Source: Ponticaulis profundi (lineage in GTDB: Bacteria > Pseudomonadota > Alphaproteobacteria > Caulobacterales > Hyphomonadaceae). Taken from it: 64,000 bases of DNA. The stretch covers positions 248,001-312,000 of the forward strand of contig NZ_JBHSSW010000012.1 in assembly GCF_042659465.1 (NCBI RefSeq). Reading direction: 5' to 3'. Below are positions 1 to 7,633 of this stretch, one piece after another. The notes below the pieces were generated by a model. That model worked only from the letters and a program-made list of their open reading frames with translations. It was not told where the DNA came from and did no database searches. A program made the translations under genes and the position numbers. How positions within the stretch are numbered: the first letter of the stretch is position 1; each line of letters begins with the position of its first letter.

Positions 1-320
1 AGTGGAAAGCGAATATCTTCGCGAACTACGCTATCGGCATGCACAACTTCCGGGCCGTCATGCGCCATGTCGACAGCTATGACGACGAGCGCGGTGATCT
101 GACCGGCGACGGAAATTCCGAAATCGACAGCATGAGCACGATGGACCTGTACTATAGTGCAGACCTGCCATGGGAGCTGGATCTCGGCCTGTCTGTCGTC
201 AATGTGTTCGATGAAGAGCCGCCATTTGCGCAGTTCGACATCAACTATGATCCTTACACTCACAATCCATATGGCCGGACCTTCAAGGTCAGCCTGAAGA
301 AGACCTTCTCCGGACTGTGA
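1..320 (+). CDS. TonB-dependent receptor, C-terminal fragment (cut by window start)
   Basis: The reading frame is already open at base 3 and runs to a TGA at 318-320, so only about the last 105 residues are present. The text has the look of the final beta strands of an outer-membrane TonB-dependent receptor: a strand ending in LGLSVVNVFDEEPP, the family's usual 'N-x-F-D-x-x-P' turn, then a tyrosine/asparagine-rich loop and GRTFKVSLKKTF close to the end. These receptors import siderophores, cobalamin or sugars with energy from TonB-ExbBD. The substrate cannot be told from this piece. A strong terminator follows at 359-384. The end (TFSGL) is three residues longer than the usual terminal aromatic residue. 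Confidence 0.85.
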   Translation, partial: WKANIFANYAIGMHNFRAVMRHVDSYDDERGDLTGDGNSEIDSMSTMDLYYSADLPWELDLGLSVVNVFDEEPPFAQFDINYDPYTHNPYGRTFKVSLKKTFSGL

Positions 321-358
321 GGCAGAGTTCTCCCATAAAAAATGTCATGGATCTAACT

Positions 359-384
359 GGCGGCCTTTCGGGGCCGCCTTTTCT
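359..384 (+). terminator. Rho-independent terminator after TonB receptor
   Basis: GGCGGCC (359-365) pairs with GGCCGCC (372-378) across a six-base loop and is followed by TTTTCTTTT. It closes the receptor transcript before the crotonase gene. Confidence 0.8.
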
Positions 385-448
385 TTTGCCTATCGCTAGG
401 TCAGTGCTTTTATGAAGCGAAAAACAAGAATCTGAGAGGGAGATCATC

Positions 449-1273
449 ATGGCAGAGACCAAGGCACCGGACTTTGAAACCTTAAAGGTGGAGCGCAAGG
501 GCGCTGTAGAATGGCTGACACTGAACCGGCCGGATAATCTGAATGCGCTGAACCCAACCATGGTGGAAGAGCTGTATGCCTACTTCCTCGGTCTGCAGAA
601 GCGTATTGATGTGCGGATCATCGTTCTCAAAGGTGCCGGACGGGCCTTCTGTGCGGGGCTCGATCTGAAGAAAAAAGGCGAGGCCGATGATGCCGGTGAA
701 GGCAATAGCGTTCAGGCGGGTTTGAAGACACAGCGCGATATCGCCAATATCGTCATGGCGATGCGCAAGTGTCCGCAGCCAATCATTTCGCTCATTCAGG
801 GACCTGCCTGTGGTGGTGGTTTCTCGCTCGCACTCGCGTCCGACATTCGGATTGCTGCCGACAATGCGCGCTTCAACTGTGCTTATATCCGTATCGGTCT
901 TGGCGGCTGTGACATTGGTTCGAGCTATTTCCTGCCCCGCCTTGTCGGTGCGTCTCTCGCGACCGAGCTGATCCTGACCGGCAAGTTCATTTCTGCTGAA
1001 CGGGCGCTGAACCTTGGCCTGGTGGCGCAGGTCGTTCCGGAAGATCAGCTGGAAGCGGCTGCGCAGGAAGATCTCGACCTGATGCTGACAACTTCGCCTC
1101 TGGGACTACGTCTGTCGAAAGAAGCGCTGAATATGAACATTGATGCGGGCGGTATGGAAGCGGCTATTGCGATGGAGGACCGCAACCAGATCCTCATTTC
1201 GCAGACGAGCGACTTCAAGGAAGGCGTTGCTGCCTTTCTGCAAAAGCGTCCGCCAAACTGGGGAGACGGCTAA
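449..1273 (+). CDS. Enoyl-CoA hydratase/isomerase (crotonase) family protein
   Basis: The 274-residue protein has a clear crotonase fold: the oxyanion-hole segments FCAGLDL (67-73) and CGGGFSLALA (121-130), and a C-terminal helical part. Crotonases act on acyl-CoA thioesters in the cytoplasm. Lined up with rat enoyl-CoA hydratase, the two catalytic glutamates are missing: E144 is Ser126 (GGGFS instead of GGGCE) and E164 is Tyr146 (AYIRIG instead of PEI-LG). An aspartate, Asp155 in GGCDIG, lies near the position used by dienoyl-CoA isomerases. It therefore belongs to the crotonase subgroup of unknown reaction and should not be called a hydratase. The start has GAGAGGGAGATCATC ahead of the ATG. 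It stands alone; two small genes converge on its end with a four-base overlap. Confidence 0.85.
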   Translation: MAETKAPDFETLKVERKGAVEWLTLNRPDNLNALNPTMVEELYAYFLGLQKRIDVRIIVLKGAGRAFCAGLDLKKKGEADDAGEGNSVQAGLKTQRDIANIVMAMRKCPQPIISLIQGPACGGGFSLALASDIRIAADNARFNCAYIRIGLGGCDIGSSYFLPRLVGASLATELILTGKFISAERALNLGLVAQVVPEDQLEAAAQEDLDLMLTTSPLGLRLSKEALNMNIDAGGMEAAIAMEDRNQILISQTSDFKEGVAAFLQKRPPNWGDG

Positions 1274-1551
1274 TCGTCTTCCGGTAATGCCCGCACCCAG
1301 TTCAGCGCCCCCTCATTCATGCCCTTGAATTTGGGGGCGTCTTTCAAGGGTGCCGCCATGAGTGCCTCTGGCTGAAACATGTGTTTGACGGCGTGATAGA
1401 CTTTCGAGCGTGTTTCTGCGGAATGAATGAGCAAGAGATTCTCATTAAGCAGAAACCAGCTGCCAAGGTCAGACAGGGGCTGGCAGTCTTCGTCTGTCAG
1501 CGACGTGTCCAGCCAGATCAGGAAGAGTGTTCTGTCTGCGCCTGCCGTCAT
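1270..1551 (-). CDS. Small conserved hypothetical protein, paralogue of its upstream neighbour
   Basis: This 93-residue protein has no recognised domain, signal peptide or membrane segment. Its centre, from LSDLGSWFLL to the APL near residue 70, matches the product of the gene directly upstream (18 identical positions of 44, no gaps), including DxGxW, N-x-LLI and PE-x-L. Its ATG overlaps the upstream stop codon in an ATGA, so the two are almost surely translated together. The 3' end overlaps the end of the crotonase gene by four bases. The pair looks like an ancient tandem duplication; function is unknown, though two linked paralogues may form a heterodimer. Confidence 0.7.
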   Translation of the reverse strand: MTAGADRTLFLIWLDTSLTDEDCQPLSDLGSWFLLNENLLLIHSAETRSKVYHAVKHMFQPEALMAAPLKDAPKFKGMNEGALNWVRALPEDD

Positions 1552-1901
1552 CTGGTTGGAGGCAGTGCGTGAGTCCTGCGGTGTTCGGGCGCGATTTCGG
1601 AGATAATGTCGCCCAGATCACGCGGAAGCGCGATTTGCTGATCAAGCGGTGAGAGCTGAGTCTGGTGATGACTGAGCGGAATGACCTGCAACCCTTCCGG
1701 CAGCAGATATGTGCGCAGCGCATTGTGGATGCGTGTCAGCGTCTGCTGGGATTGAATCAGCAGAATATTGCGTTCGATCAGAACCCATTTCCCGATATCG
1801 GACAGGGTTGAGATGTTCTCCGGCAAGGAGGGAGATCTCAGGATCGCAAGATATAGTCGCTCCAGTTTCTGCATATTTTCCTCGGTTCTGGCCTGGCGCA
1901 T
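1548..1901 (-). CDS. Small conserved hypothetical protein, first of a paralogous pair
   Basis: The reading frame gives 117 residues from the ATG at 1901. A second ATG at 1874 (108 residues, preceded by GAGGAAAAT) aligns better with the N terminus of the paralogue downstream and may be the real start. The core LSDIGKWVLI...NILLIQS...LLPEGLQVIPL matches the neighbour; this copy has a longer, polar C-terminal tail (QLSPLDQQIALPRDLG and on). No domain is recognised. It is divergent from msrB and translationally coupled to the 93-residue paralogue. It is predicted to be cytoplasmic. Confidence 0.65.
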   Translation of the reverse strand: MRQARTEENMQKLERLYLAILRSPSLPENISTLSDIGKWVLIERNILLIQSQQTLTRIHNALRTYLLPEGLQVIPLSHHQTQLSPLDQQIALPRDLGDIISEIAPEHRRTHALPPTR

Positions 1902-2045
1902 CCGCTCCCAATGGACGGGCCTCTAATTTCATCACTTCGGAATTAAGTCTCTGAACGTATTCATGGTTGCGAAGAAAAAGCAGCTCGCGCCATTTTCACG
2001 CAAAAATGAGTGGAAGAGAGACCGGTTTGGTACCAGTTCTCTATT

Positions 2046-2600
2046 ATGAGACACACTGACTTTACCCCGTTCACCCGCCGCCGCCTCATGATGCTGATGC
2101 CTGTCGGCCTTGCTGTTGCTGCCTGTCAGGGGCAGGGGCGCTCAAACGATCAGGCTTATGCCGATGAGCCGGAGACGACCGGTGCTCTGCCGAAGATGCC
2201 AAACGGTGACATCGATTGGGCGGGCTTGAGTGAGGCGCAGTGGCGAGAGCGCTTGTCACCTACAGCGTTCAACGTGCTTCGCAAGGAAGACACAGAACGG
2301 CCTTTCACTTCTGCGCTGAATGAAGAAAACCGACCGGGCATCTATCATTGTGCAGGCTGCGATCTGCCGCTGTTCAGCAGCGAGACGAAGTACAAATCGG
2401 GCACGGGCTGGCCGAGCTTCTGGGATCATCTGGATGGCGCGTTCGAAACCAAGCCTGACCGCATGCTGTTTTACGTGCGTACAGAATATCACTGCGCCCG
2501 TTGTGGCGGGCATCAGGGGCATGTGTTCGGCGACGGGCCCGAGCCAACCGGCAAACGCTGGTGCAATAATGGTGTCGCGCTGACCTTTCGGCCTGCTTGA
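2046..2600 (+). CDS. msrB: Peptide methionine (R)-S-oxide reductase MsrB, exported
   Basis: MsrB reduces the R-epimer of methionine sulfoxide in oxidised proteins. The catalytic domain is complete: zinc-site pairs CAGC and CARC, the GTGWPSFW segment, and the catalytic cysteine in RWCNNGVALTF near the C terminus. The chosen ATG at 2046 (184 residues) starts a signal sequence with twin arginines (TRRRLMM), a hydrophobic run and a VAAC lipobox, so the enzyme is probably a lipoprotein, perhaps Tat-exported. A longer reading from a GTG at 2010 would put extra charged residues in front of the signal. Periplasmic MsrB forms are known in some bacteria; here export is inferred from the N terminus. It is a single gene. 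Confidence 0.9.
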   Translation: MRHTDFTPFTRRRLMMLMPVGLAVAACQGQGRSNDQAYADEPETTGALPKMPNGDIDWAGLSEAQWRERLSPTAFNVLRKEDTERPFTSALNEENRPGIYHCAGCDLPLFSSETKYKSGTGWPSFWDHLDGAFETKPDRMLFYVRTEYHCARCGGHQGHVFGDGPEPTGKRWCNNGVALTFRPA

Positions 2601-2690
2601 GGTATCACAATCTTCTTGATTGCCTATTGTGCAAAATGCGATTTCTGGATGTAATCTCTTTGCCGGTTTTTACAGGTAAGGGGTTCGGGA

Positions 2691-3740
2691 ATGAGTTTCG
2701 AAGAAAAGCTGCTAGATTTATCTAAGTTATGCGAAGAGCAAAAAGCTCATTTGCTAACAGAGGAAGCGGTAAAAACATCGATTGTTTTGCGCATGTTTCA
2801 GTCGCTTGGCTTTGACCCCTTCAATCCGAGGGAAGTCATCCCGGAGTTCACAGCTGATGTGGGCATAAAAAAAGGCGAGAAGGTAGATTACGCAATCCGC
2901 ATCGAGGGCAACGTCGCGATCCTGATTGAGTGCAAATCGCCGGATCAAGTTCTGAACTTGAAGCACGCATCGCAGCTCTATCGCTATTTTTCAGTGACTG
3001 ATGCGCGATTTGCAGTCCTGACGAATGGCTTTGAGTGGCAGTTCTACACCGACCTAGATCAGTCCAATAAAATGGATCAAAAGCCGTTTTTGACATTTAA
3101 ACTCGAAAGCATGGACGCAACAGCTGTTTCGGAGCTTTCGAAGTTTCAGAAAGATCAGTTTGACGAAGAAAAAATACTAAGTACCGCTGCGAATTTAAAA
3201 TACGTTTCAGCTCTGAAATCAGTCATTCGCAAGGAAATAGAGACTCCATCTCCTGAACTTGTAACGCTATGGGGCCGGCACATTTATGAAGGCCGTTTCA
3301 CAGCTCAAATTCAGGAGCAGTTTACCGCTCTTTTGAAGCGATCATTTTCCGAGGTACTTCGGGATAAAGTTAATGCCCGCTTATCAAACGCCCTGCAGCG
3401 AAACTATGAAGATGAGGTGCCATTGTCTGGCGAAGATCAGCAATCTGAAATTGAGACCACAGATGAAGAGATGGAAGGTTATCGGATTGTAGTCGCCATC
3501 GCGGCTAAAGTTGTAAATCCGGATCGTGTCTTCATTCGGGATCAAAAATCGTACTGTGGTGTGTTGCTGGACGATAACAATCGGAAGCCGATCGTGCGGC
3601 TTTGGTTTAATAGTAAGACCAAAAAATATGTGGGTCTCTTCGACAATGAGGCCGAAGAAAAGGTTTCAATCGACCAGCCCGCAGACATCTATAAATTTGC
3701 CGATCGCATTTGTGCCGCCCTAGAAACGTACGAATCCTAA
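2691..3740 (+). CDS. HsdR N-terminal-like (PD-(D/E)XK) protein, orphan
   Basis: The 349-residue protein opens with a domain like the N-terminal nuclease part of type I restriction subunit R: ETAVKTS-like helix, VIPEFTADVG (49-58), then Asp66 in KVDYAI and Glu80-x-Lys82 in ILIECKSP, the PD-(D/E)XK signature. QLYRYFSVTDARFAVLTNG follows, also typical of the family. There is no helicase motor, and no hsdM or hsdS gene beside it. The C-terminal third (about 240-349) is not recognised. The gene is plainly richer in A+T than its surroundings (22 G+C in the 60 bases 3121-3180), which suggests horizontal gain. It ends in a stop-codon overlap with the convergent oxygenase gene. Role in defence or DNA handling is inference. 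Confidence 0.75.
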   Translation: MSFEEKLLDLSKLCEEQKAHLLTEEAVKTSIVLRMFQSLGFDPFNPREVIPEFTADVGIKKGEKVDYAIRIEGNVAILIECKSPDQVLNLKHASQLYRYFSVTDARFAVLTNGFEWQFYTDLDQSNKMDQKPFLTFKLESMDATAVSELSKFQKDQFDEEKILSTAANLKYVSALKSVIRKEIETPSPELVTLWGRHIYEGRFTAQIQEQFTALLKRSFSEVLRDKVNARLSNALQRNYEDEVPLSGEDQQSEIETTDEEMEGYRIVVAIAAKVVNPDRVFIRDQKSYCGVLLDDNNRKPIVRLWFNSKTKKYVGLFDNEAEEKVSIDQPADIYKFADRICAALETYES

Positions 3741-4420
3741 GATGCGAGGTTGGACACCGGTGTGACAGCCTGCAGGCTTGGCGCGCCGAGACGGTCATTC
3801 AGTCGATACCAGCCAGCGATGGAGTAACGCGTCTTCTGCGTTGGCAAGACTTCGTGCGGAATGTCTTCAGACAGAAAGATCGTCATGGTGCCGGCATGAG
3901 GCGGAACGAGAAGGGTTGGCGGCGCGTCGTCAGGGGCTTGTTCGTCGAAAATGGCGAGTTCGCCGCCATCGGCTTCATCCCAGTCTTCGTTCAGATAGAG
4001 AACGGTTGAGAGAATGCGGTTCCGCGCGCCACGGAATGCATCGAGGTGGCGGGCATAGAAGCCGTCTTTCTCATAGGCGGCATAGTGCGCTTCAAACGAA
4101 AACAGGCCGAGAAAGAGTTCCCGGTTCAACAGAAGTCGCAGCGACTCCATTTCTGAGAGATACCAGGCTTGTGTCTCTGACTGCTCGCGCGACATCCAGC
4201 GTGTCTTGTCACGGCGGATCGACAGATCGACCTGGTGGTCGCCAATCCGTCCGACACCGGCACGTGCCAGTCGTTCATCCTGGTGATAGGCCTCGGCTTC
4301 CACGCGCAGCGCAGAGACGAGCGCAGGCGGTATGAAGCTGTGCGTGATCGCAACGCCGGTTGCGGCGAGCTCTGCGATCCAGTTCGGTGTGGCAATGTCA
4401 GAAAGTTGAACGGCTTGCAT
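3737..4420 (-). CDS. 2-oxoglutarate-Fe(II) oxygenase (prolyl hydroxylase-like)
   Basis: The protein, 227 residues from the ATG at 4420, holds the double-stranded beta-helix iron site: His125 and Asp127 (YARHLDAFRG), His189 (DIPHEVLP) and the oxoglutarate-binding arginine Arg198 (TRYSIAGWYR). The segment YLNEDWDEADGGELAIF is typical of SM-20/PHD-type prolyl hydroxylases. Such enzymes couple oxoglutarate decarboxylation to hydroxylation of a protein or small molecule. An upstream in-frame start at 4543 is rejected because it would run into the lipoprotein gene at 4495-4815 and adds a basic stretch with no family match. Substrate unknown. Stop codons of this gene and the HsdR-N-like gene overlap. 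Confidence 0.88.
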   Translation of the reverse strand: MQAVQLSDIATPNWIAELAATGVAITHSFIPPALVSALRVEAEAYHQDERLARAGVGRIGDHQVDLSIRRDKTRWMSREQSETQAWYLSEMESLRLLLNRELFLGLFSFEAHYAAYEKDGFYARHLDAFRGARNRILSTVLYLNEDWDEADGGELAIFDEQAPDDAPPTLLVPPHAGTMTIFLSEDIPHEVLPTQKTRYSIAGWYRLNDRLGAPSLQAVTPVSNLAS

Positions 4421-4494
4421 CTTCGTGAAACCAGAAAAAAGTCGCGCCTGATAGCATGACGACACGTGTTTCACCAGCGAAATTGATCTGACCG

Positions 4495-4815
4495 TTAATT
4501 GTCTGCGCCGCCCAGAAGATAGTCCGCCGGGTTTGAGGAACATGAGATCTGATCAGCACCCGCGCCGAAAGCTGCCGCCTCATTGCGGCGTGCTTCGCAC
4601 GCGTCGAGCTCGGCCTGATATTGGGCATTCATGGCCAGTTGTGACGAACGGGCCGCTGCAATTTCGGCTCGCGTACACTTGCTGAGCTCGTCTGTGCCGA
4701 TCTTGTCACGACAGGCTGTGAAAGCCTGATCGCGCGCAGATTGCGCGCCAGTTGTACAAGCCATGGCGCCCAGACTGAGTGCCATGATTGCAAATGTTCT
4801 GGGATGAATTGCCAT
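4495..4815 (-). CDS. Small cysteine-patterned lipoprotein, copy A
   Basis: A 106-residue protein with a signal peptide and a likely lipobox (GAMAC, Cys20), so placed in the cell envelope. After the lipid cysteine come four more at fixed distances: C-x14-C-x11-C-x25-C-x18-C. The middle is helical and charged. The product of the gene at 5483-5803 has the same length and exactly the same five-cysteine spacing, with AF/AY before the second cysteine and EAC/DAC at the fourth, so the two are paralogues. The four free cysteines probably make two disulfides in the periplasm. No known family is recognised. It lies upstream of the oxygenase gene on the same strand and divergent from the GNAT gene. Confidence 0.7.
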   Translation of the reverse strand: MAIHPRTFAIMALSLGAMACTTGAQSARDQAFTACRDKIGTDELSKCTRAEIAAARSSQLAMNAQYQAELDACEARRNEAAAFGAGADQISCSSNPADYLLGGADN

Positions 4816-4928
4816 TTTCGCTGCCAGTCTCTTCTCTCTTGATAGGAAGGTAATCAGCAGGCGCTAACTGGAGCAACTTACATCTGAGATAGATTGTGAA
4901 CTCGTCAGCAGGGCGCTAGATCACCCGA

Positions 4929-5486
4929 ATGACACAGGCACACTCTTCAAAAGAACTGATCATCGAACGTGCGGAATGGCAGGATGCCCCGGCGCTGGCA
5001 GAGCTTGGCGCGAAGACCTTTACGGACAAGTTCGGGCATTTGTATTCGGCAGAGAACCTCTCTCGCTTTCTGGCCGAAAGCCATTCACAAGCTGCGTATG
5101 AAGCGTTGCTGTCTGATGCGGACACAGCGCTGTGGGTGTCTCGAGACAGCGATGGCAAGCTTGCCGCTTATGCTGTCGCAGCCAGAGGAACAAGCCTGCC
5201 GATTGATGGTGACGCGTCAGGGGCGATGGAGATCAAACGCCTCTATGTCGATCAGACGTATCAGGGGGCAGGGCTCGGCCGTCAGCTTATGGATGTGATG
5301 CTGGCCTGGATCAGCGAAGCAGGCGACCGCCCGATCTATCTGAGTGTCTATAAATACAATGATGGTGCGCAGCGCTTCTATCAGCGCTACGGATTTTCCG
5401 AAGTGAAGGAAATCACGTTTCTGGTGGGTGACCATGTCGACCCGGAACTGCTCTATGGGCGTCCGGACTCTGCTGGCGACTTTTAG
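4929..5486 (+). CDS. GNAT-family N-acetyltransferase
   Basis: The 185-residue protein carries the GNAT acetyl-CoA site: EIKRLYVDQTYQGAGLGRQL (101-120), with the Q-x-x-G-x-G loop at 112-118, then motif B with RFYQRYGFSEVKE. It transfers an acetyl group from acetyl-CoA to an amine in the cytoplasm; the acceptor is not predictable. The ATG at 4929 gives a normal N terminus (ELIIERAEWQDAPAL). The gene sits between two paralogous lipoprotein genes that read the other way; its 3' end overlaps the end of the second by four bases. Confidence 0.9.
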   Translation: MTQAHSSKELIIERAEWQDAPALAELGAKTFTDKFGHLYSAENLSRFLAESHSQAAYEALLSDADTALWVSRDSDGKLAAYAVAARGTSLPIDGDASGAMEIKRLYVDQTYQGAGLGRQLMDVMLAWISEAGDRPIYLSVYKYNDGAQRFYQRYGFSEVKEITFLVGDHVDPELLYGRPDSAGDF

Positions 5487-5803
5487 TCCTGACCGGTGGC
5501 GTAATCTTCGAAGTCGGTCGGACAGCTGTCGGTGTCCAGCGTGCTGCCAAGCGGATCAGCACTGGAGCGTGACGCCTGACAGGCCTCGACGCGCTGCTTA
5601 TAGTCTTCACGGAAGTCTTTCACGGCATCTTCGGTCGCGCCCATTGTGCGCATGATGCAGACATTCATCTCTTCCTGATCCTGCTCACGGTTACAGGTGT
5701 TATAGGCCGCATCCATCTGCGTATTGGTTTCGGTCACGCAGGCGGCGAGCAGAGGGCTGGCCAGAAGAATGGTCAATCCGGTCGTGCGAAGATGGCGAAG
5801 CAT
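5483..5803 (-). CDS. Small cysteine-patterned lipoprotein, copy B
   Basis: The ATG at 5803 is preceded by AGGAA at a six-base distance and is preferred to the upstream in-frame ATG at 5848. It gives 106 residues with a signal peptide and a good lipobox, LLAAC (Cys22). Beyond the lipid cysteine the spacing is C-x14-C-x11-C-x25-C-x18-C, identical to the lipoprotein at 4495-4815. Little else is conserved, which points to an old duplication with disulfides under selection. The C terminus is acidic (DFEDYATGQD). The role is unknown; an envelope structural or stress protein is possible. It converges with the GNAT gene. Confidence 0.75.
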   Translation of the reverse strand: MLRHLRTTGLTILLASPLLAACVTETNTQMDAAYNTCNREQDQEEMNVCIMRTMGATEDAVKDFREDYKQRVEACQASRSSADPLGSTLDTDSCPTDFEDYATGQD

Positions 5804-5892
5804 GTGACGTTCCTGTGCTGCTCTTAAACGGGCTTTGCCTTCAAGCAACGCGGTCTTGCAGCACAGGTTCCGGTGGTGGCGGTTGCTTCCGC

Positions 5893-6840
5893 CTATAATT
5901 TGCGAACGAGGAAACCGGCCCGCGGGAAATGGATGTGAAGGTTGTCGAGTGCGTTCTTTACCTTCTGCAGCGTGATGCGATTTGGCCCCGCTGAGACGAG
6001 CTCTCCTTCCACCCAGTTCTGACCATAATCATCCGGCGCAACAGCGACGAGATCGCCGGGCAGCAGACCTTGTGGTTCGGTTCCGACACTCGCGGCAAGC
6101 AAGCGAGGCGCTGCGTGTTTTGCCAGTTCAAGCGCTGCGGAAGATTCGATGACGTCTGCGCGCTGGCCCTTGATGTCGCTGAGGCGGTCAAACCAGTCCT
6201 GTGTGCGCGGCGTCTCACGCAGGCATTCCTTTGCAAAGTCCGGGATGGCTGACATCGCGAACCAGATGTTCATATGGGCGTGCACGTCGGCCAGTCCGGG
6301 CTTGGAGCCGATGAGCCATTGGCCGTTTCCGGTGCTGCGTCCGGCTTCAAGGCGTTCCTCGACCCAGGAGAGGTGTGCGCGCCACTGGTCACGCATCATC
6401 GGAGCTGCAGCTTTCAGCGCTTCGGTATCAAATGGGCGGCCGCTCAGCTCCGTGCGGTCTTTCTTGAAGTCTTCGGGCACATTGTCACCGATCTCACCGA
6501 AGATCACTGCGACACTGGCATTGAACCATTGCCGGTCTGCCCAGGTGCCCATCATGGCGTGAACGCCCTCATGACCGCCATTGGTCAGAGATGGATTGGG
6601 AAAGCGGCGCTCGATCTCGCGAAGAATGAGAGCAGAATCACAAAACACATCTGCGCCGATCTGCATGACGGGCGTGCGTCGATAGCCGCCTGTCAGGGGC
6701 ATGAGATCCGGCTTCGGCATGATGACCGGAATGTCCACCTTGCCCCAGGCAAGGTTCTTCAGACGCAGGGCCAGCCGGACCTTCTCGGAGAATGGAGAGG
6801 TGTCATATTGATGAAGCAGGATTGTCTGCGCAGTTGCCAT
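5893..6840 (-). CDS. Glutathione S-transferase-like protein with extra C-terminal domain
   Basis: From the ATG at 6840 (GGGAGG upstream) the protein has 315 residues. The N-terminal thioredoxin-like half shows HQYDTSPFSEKVRLAL (about 10-25), with the S-x-F-S-E-K active-site loop, and RRTPVMQIGADVFCDSALI, the cis-proline and Glu/Asp-Ser glutathione-binding segment. An all-helical GST C domain follows (SKPGLADVHAHMNIWF). The last 55 residues (PGDLVAVAPDDYGQNWVEGE...) form a small beta-rich extra domain not present in standard GSTs. Cytoplasmic; may conjugate or isomerise hydrophobic substrates. It lies 84 bases after the PNPOx-fold gene on the same strand, perhaps one transcript. Confidence 0.85.
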   Translation of the reverse strand: MATAQTILLHQYDTSPFSEKVRLALRLKNLAWGKVDIPVIMPKPDLMPLTGGYRRTPVMQIGADVFCDSALILREIERRFPNPSLTNGGHEGVHAMMGTWADRQWFNASVAVIFGEIGDNVPEDFKKDRTELSGRPFDTEALKAAAPMMRDQWRAHLSWVEERLEAGRSTGNGQWLIGSKPGLADVHAHMNIWFAMSAIPDFAKECLRETPRTQDWFDRLSDIKGQRADVIESSAALELAKHAAPRLLAASVGTEPQGLLPGDLVAVAPDDYGQNWVEGELVSAGPNRITLQKVKNALDNLHIHFPRAGFLVRKL

Positions 6841-6924
6841 GTTAAGTCGCCTCCCAGTTGTACTTTTCGACAGTGAAGACCGGAACAGGGGAGATTGGAA
6901 GACCCAATTTGACCTGACCACGCG

Positions 6925-7512
6925 TTAAGGTGTGATCCAGCGTCCTTCACACTTGCCATCGCGCCAGATCAGGCGGGCGCGCTTGTGGCCGTTTGCCGAG
7001 AGACTGAGCCAGTCTGCTTCGGTCAGTTCGATGTCGATGACTGCGAAATTCTCCGAACCGAAGGAATCATCCTGCAGGGCGTCTTCCGGGCTTGTGATCG
7101 CTGCGCCCGGTGGCAGGCGGCTCAGATAGTCGCCGCGTCCGAATTCCGGCAAGGCGTTCCAGCAGGCATTTGTGACGTCATCGCGGACGTGAAGTTTTGC
7201 GGTTCCGCTGGCGCGTAAATGCAGTTTCGCGCCCGGATCATAGAAAACGAGCTGAATATCGGGATTGGCCGAAAGCTCTGCAAATTTCGGGGATCGGGCG
7301 TCTGTGAAGACCCGAATTTGCGGGATGGTGCCGTCAAAATCCCGAACGATCATGACGCGTGCCTGCGGGGCTCCGTTCTGGTCGACACTGGCGACGGTTG
7401 GATAGCGCCAGGGATGAGATTTGTCGCTCGCGGCCCGGTGCAGCATTTCGATGATGTCATAGCGGACAGGCTCCAGTGAATTTTCCGGTGCAACGAAATG
7501 ATCAACTGGCAT
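6925..7512 (-). CDS. Pyridoxamine 5'-phosphate oxidase-family (FMN-binding split barrel) protein
   Basis: Start at the ATG at 7512, preceded by AGAGGGGG at a suitable distance; 195 residues. The segments HPWRYPTVASVDQNGAPQAR, RVFTDARSPKFAEL, IQLVFYDPGAKLHLR and the final ERW-like EGRWITP match the flavin split-barrel family. It lacks the closing RLSP motif of true PdxH, so it is more likely a general FMN-dependent oxidoreductase of the alphaproteobacterial 'pyridoxamine 5-phosphate oxidase family' than the vitamin B6 enzyme. Cytoplasmic. It is followed by the GST-like gene. Confidence 0.85.
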   Translation of the reverse strand: MPVDHFVAPENSLEPVRYDIIEMLHRAASDKSHPWRYPTVASVDQNGAPQARVMIVRDFDGTIPQIRVFTDARSPKFAELSANPDIQLVFYDPGAKLHLRASGTAKLHVRDDVTNACWNALPEFGRGDYLSRLPPGAAITSPEDALQDDSFGSENFAVIDIELTEADWLSLSANGHKRARLIWRDGKCEGRWITP

Positions 7513-7633
7513 GTCTGTTTCCCCCTCTGAACGTGCAGACCTCACAGAACAGACAGGTTTTACATTTTTCCCGCTTCAGGCATAGATCAGTGCAGAAATT
7601 CCGGAGAACACGGGAATCAGAGGGAGCGAATAC

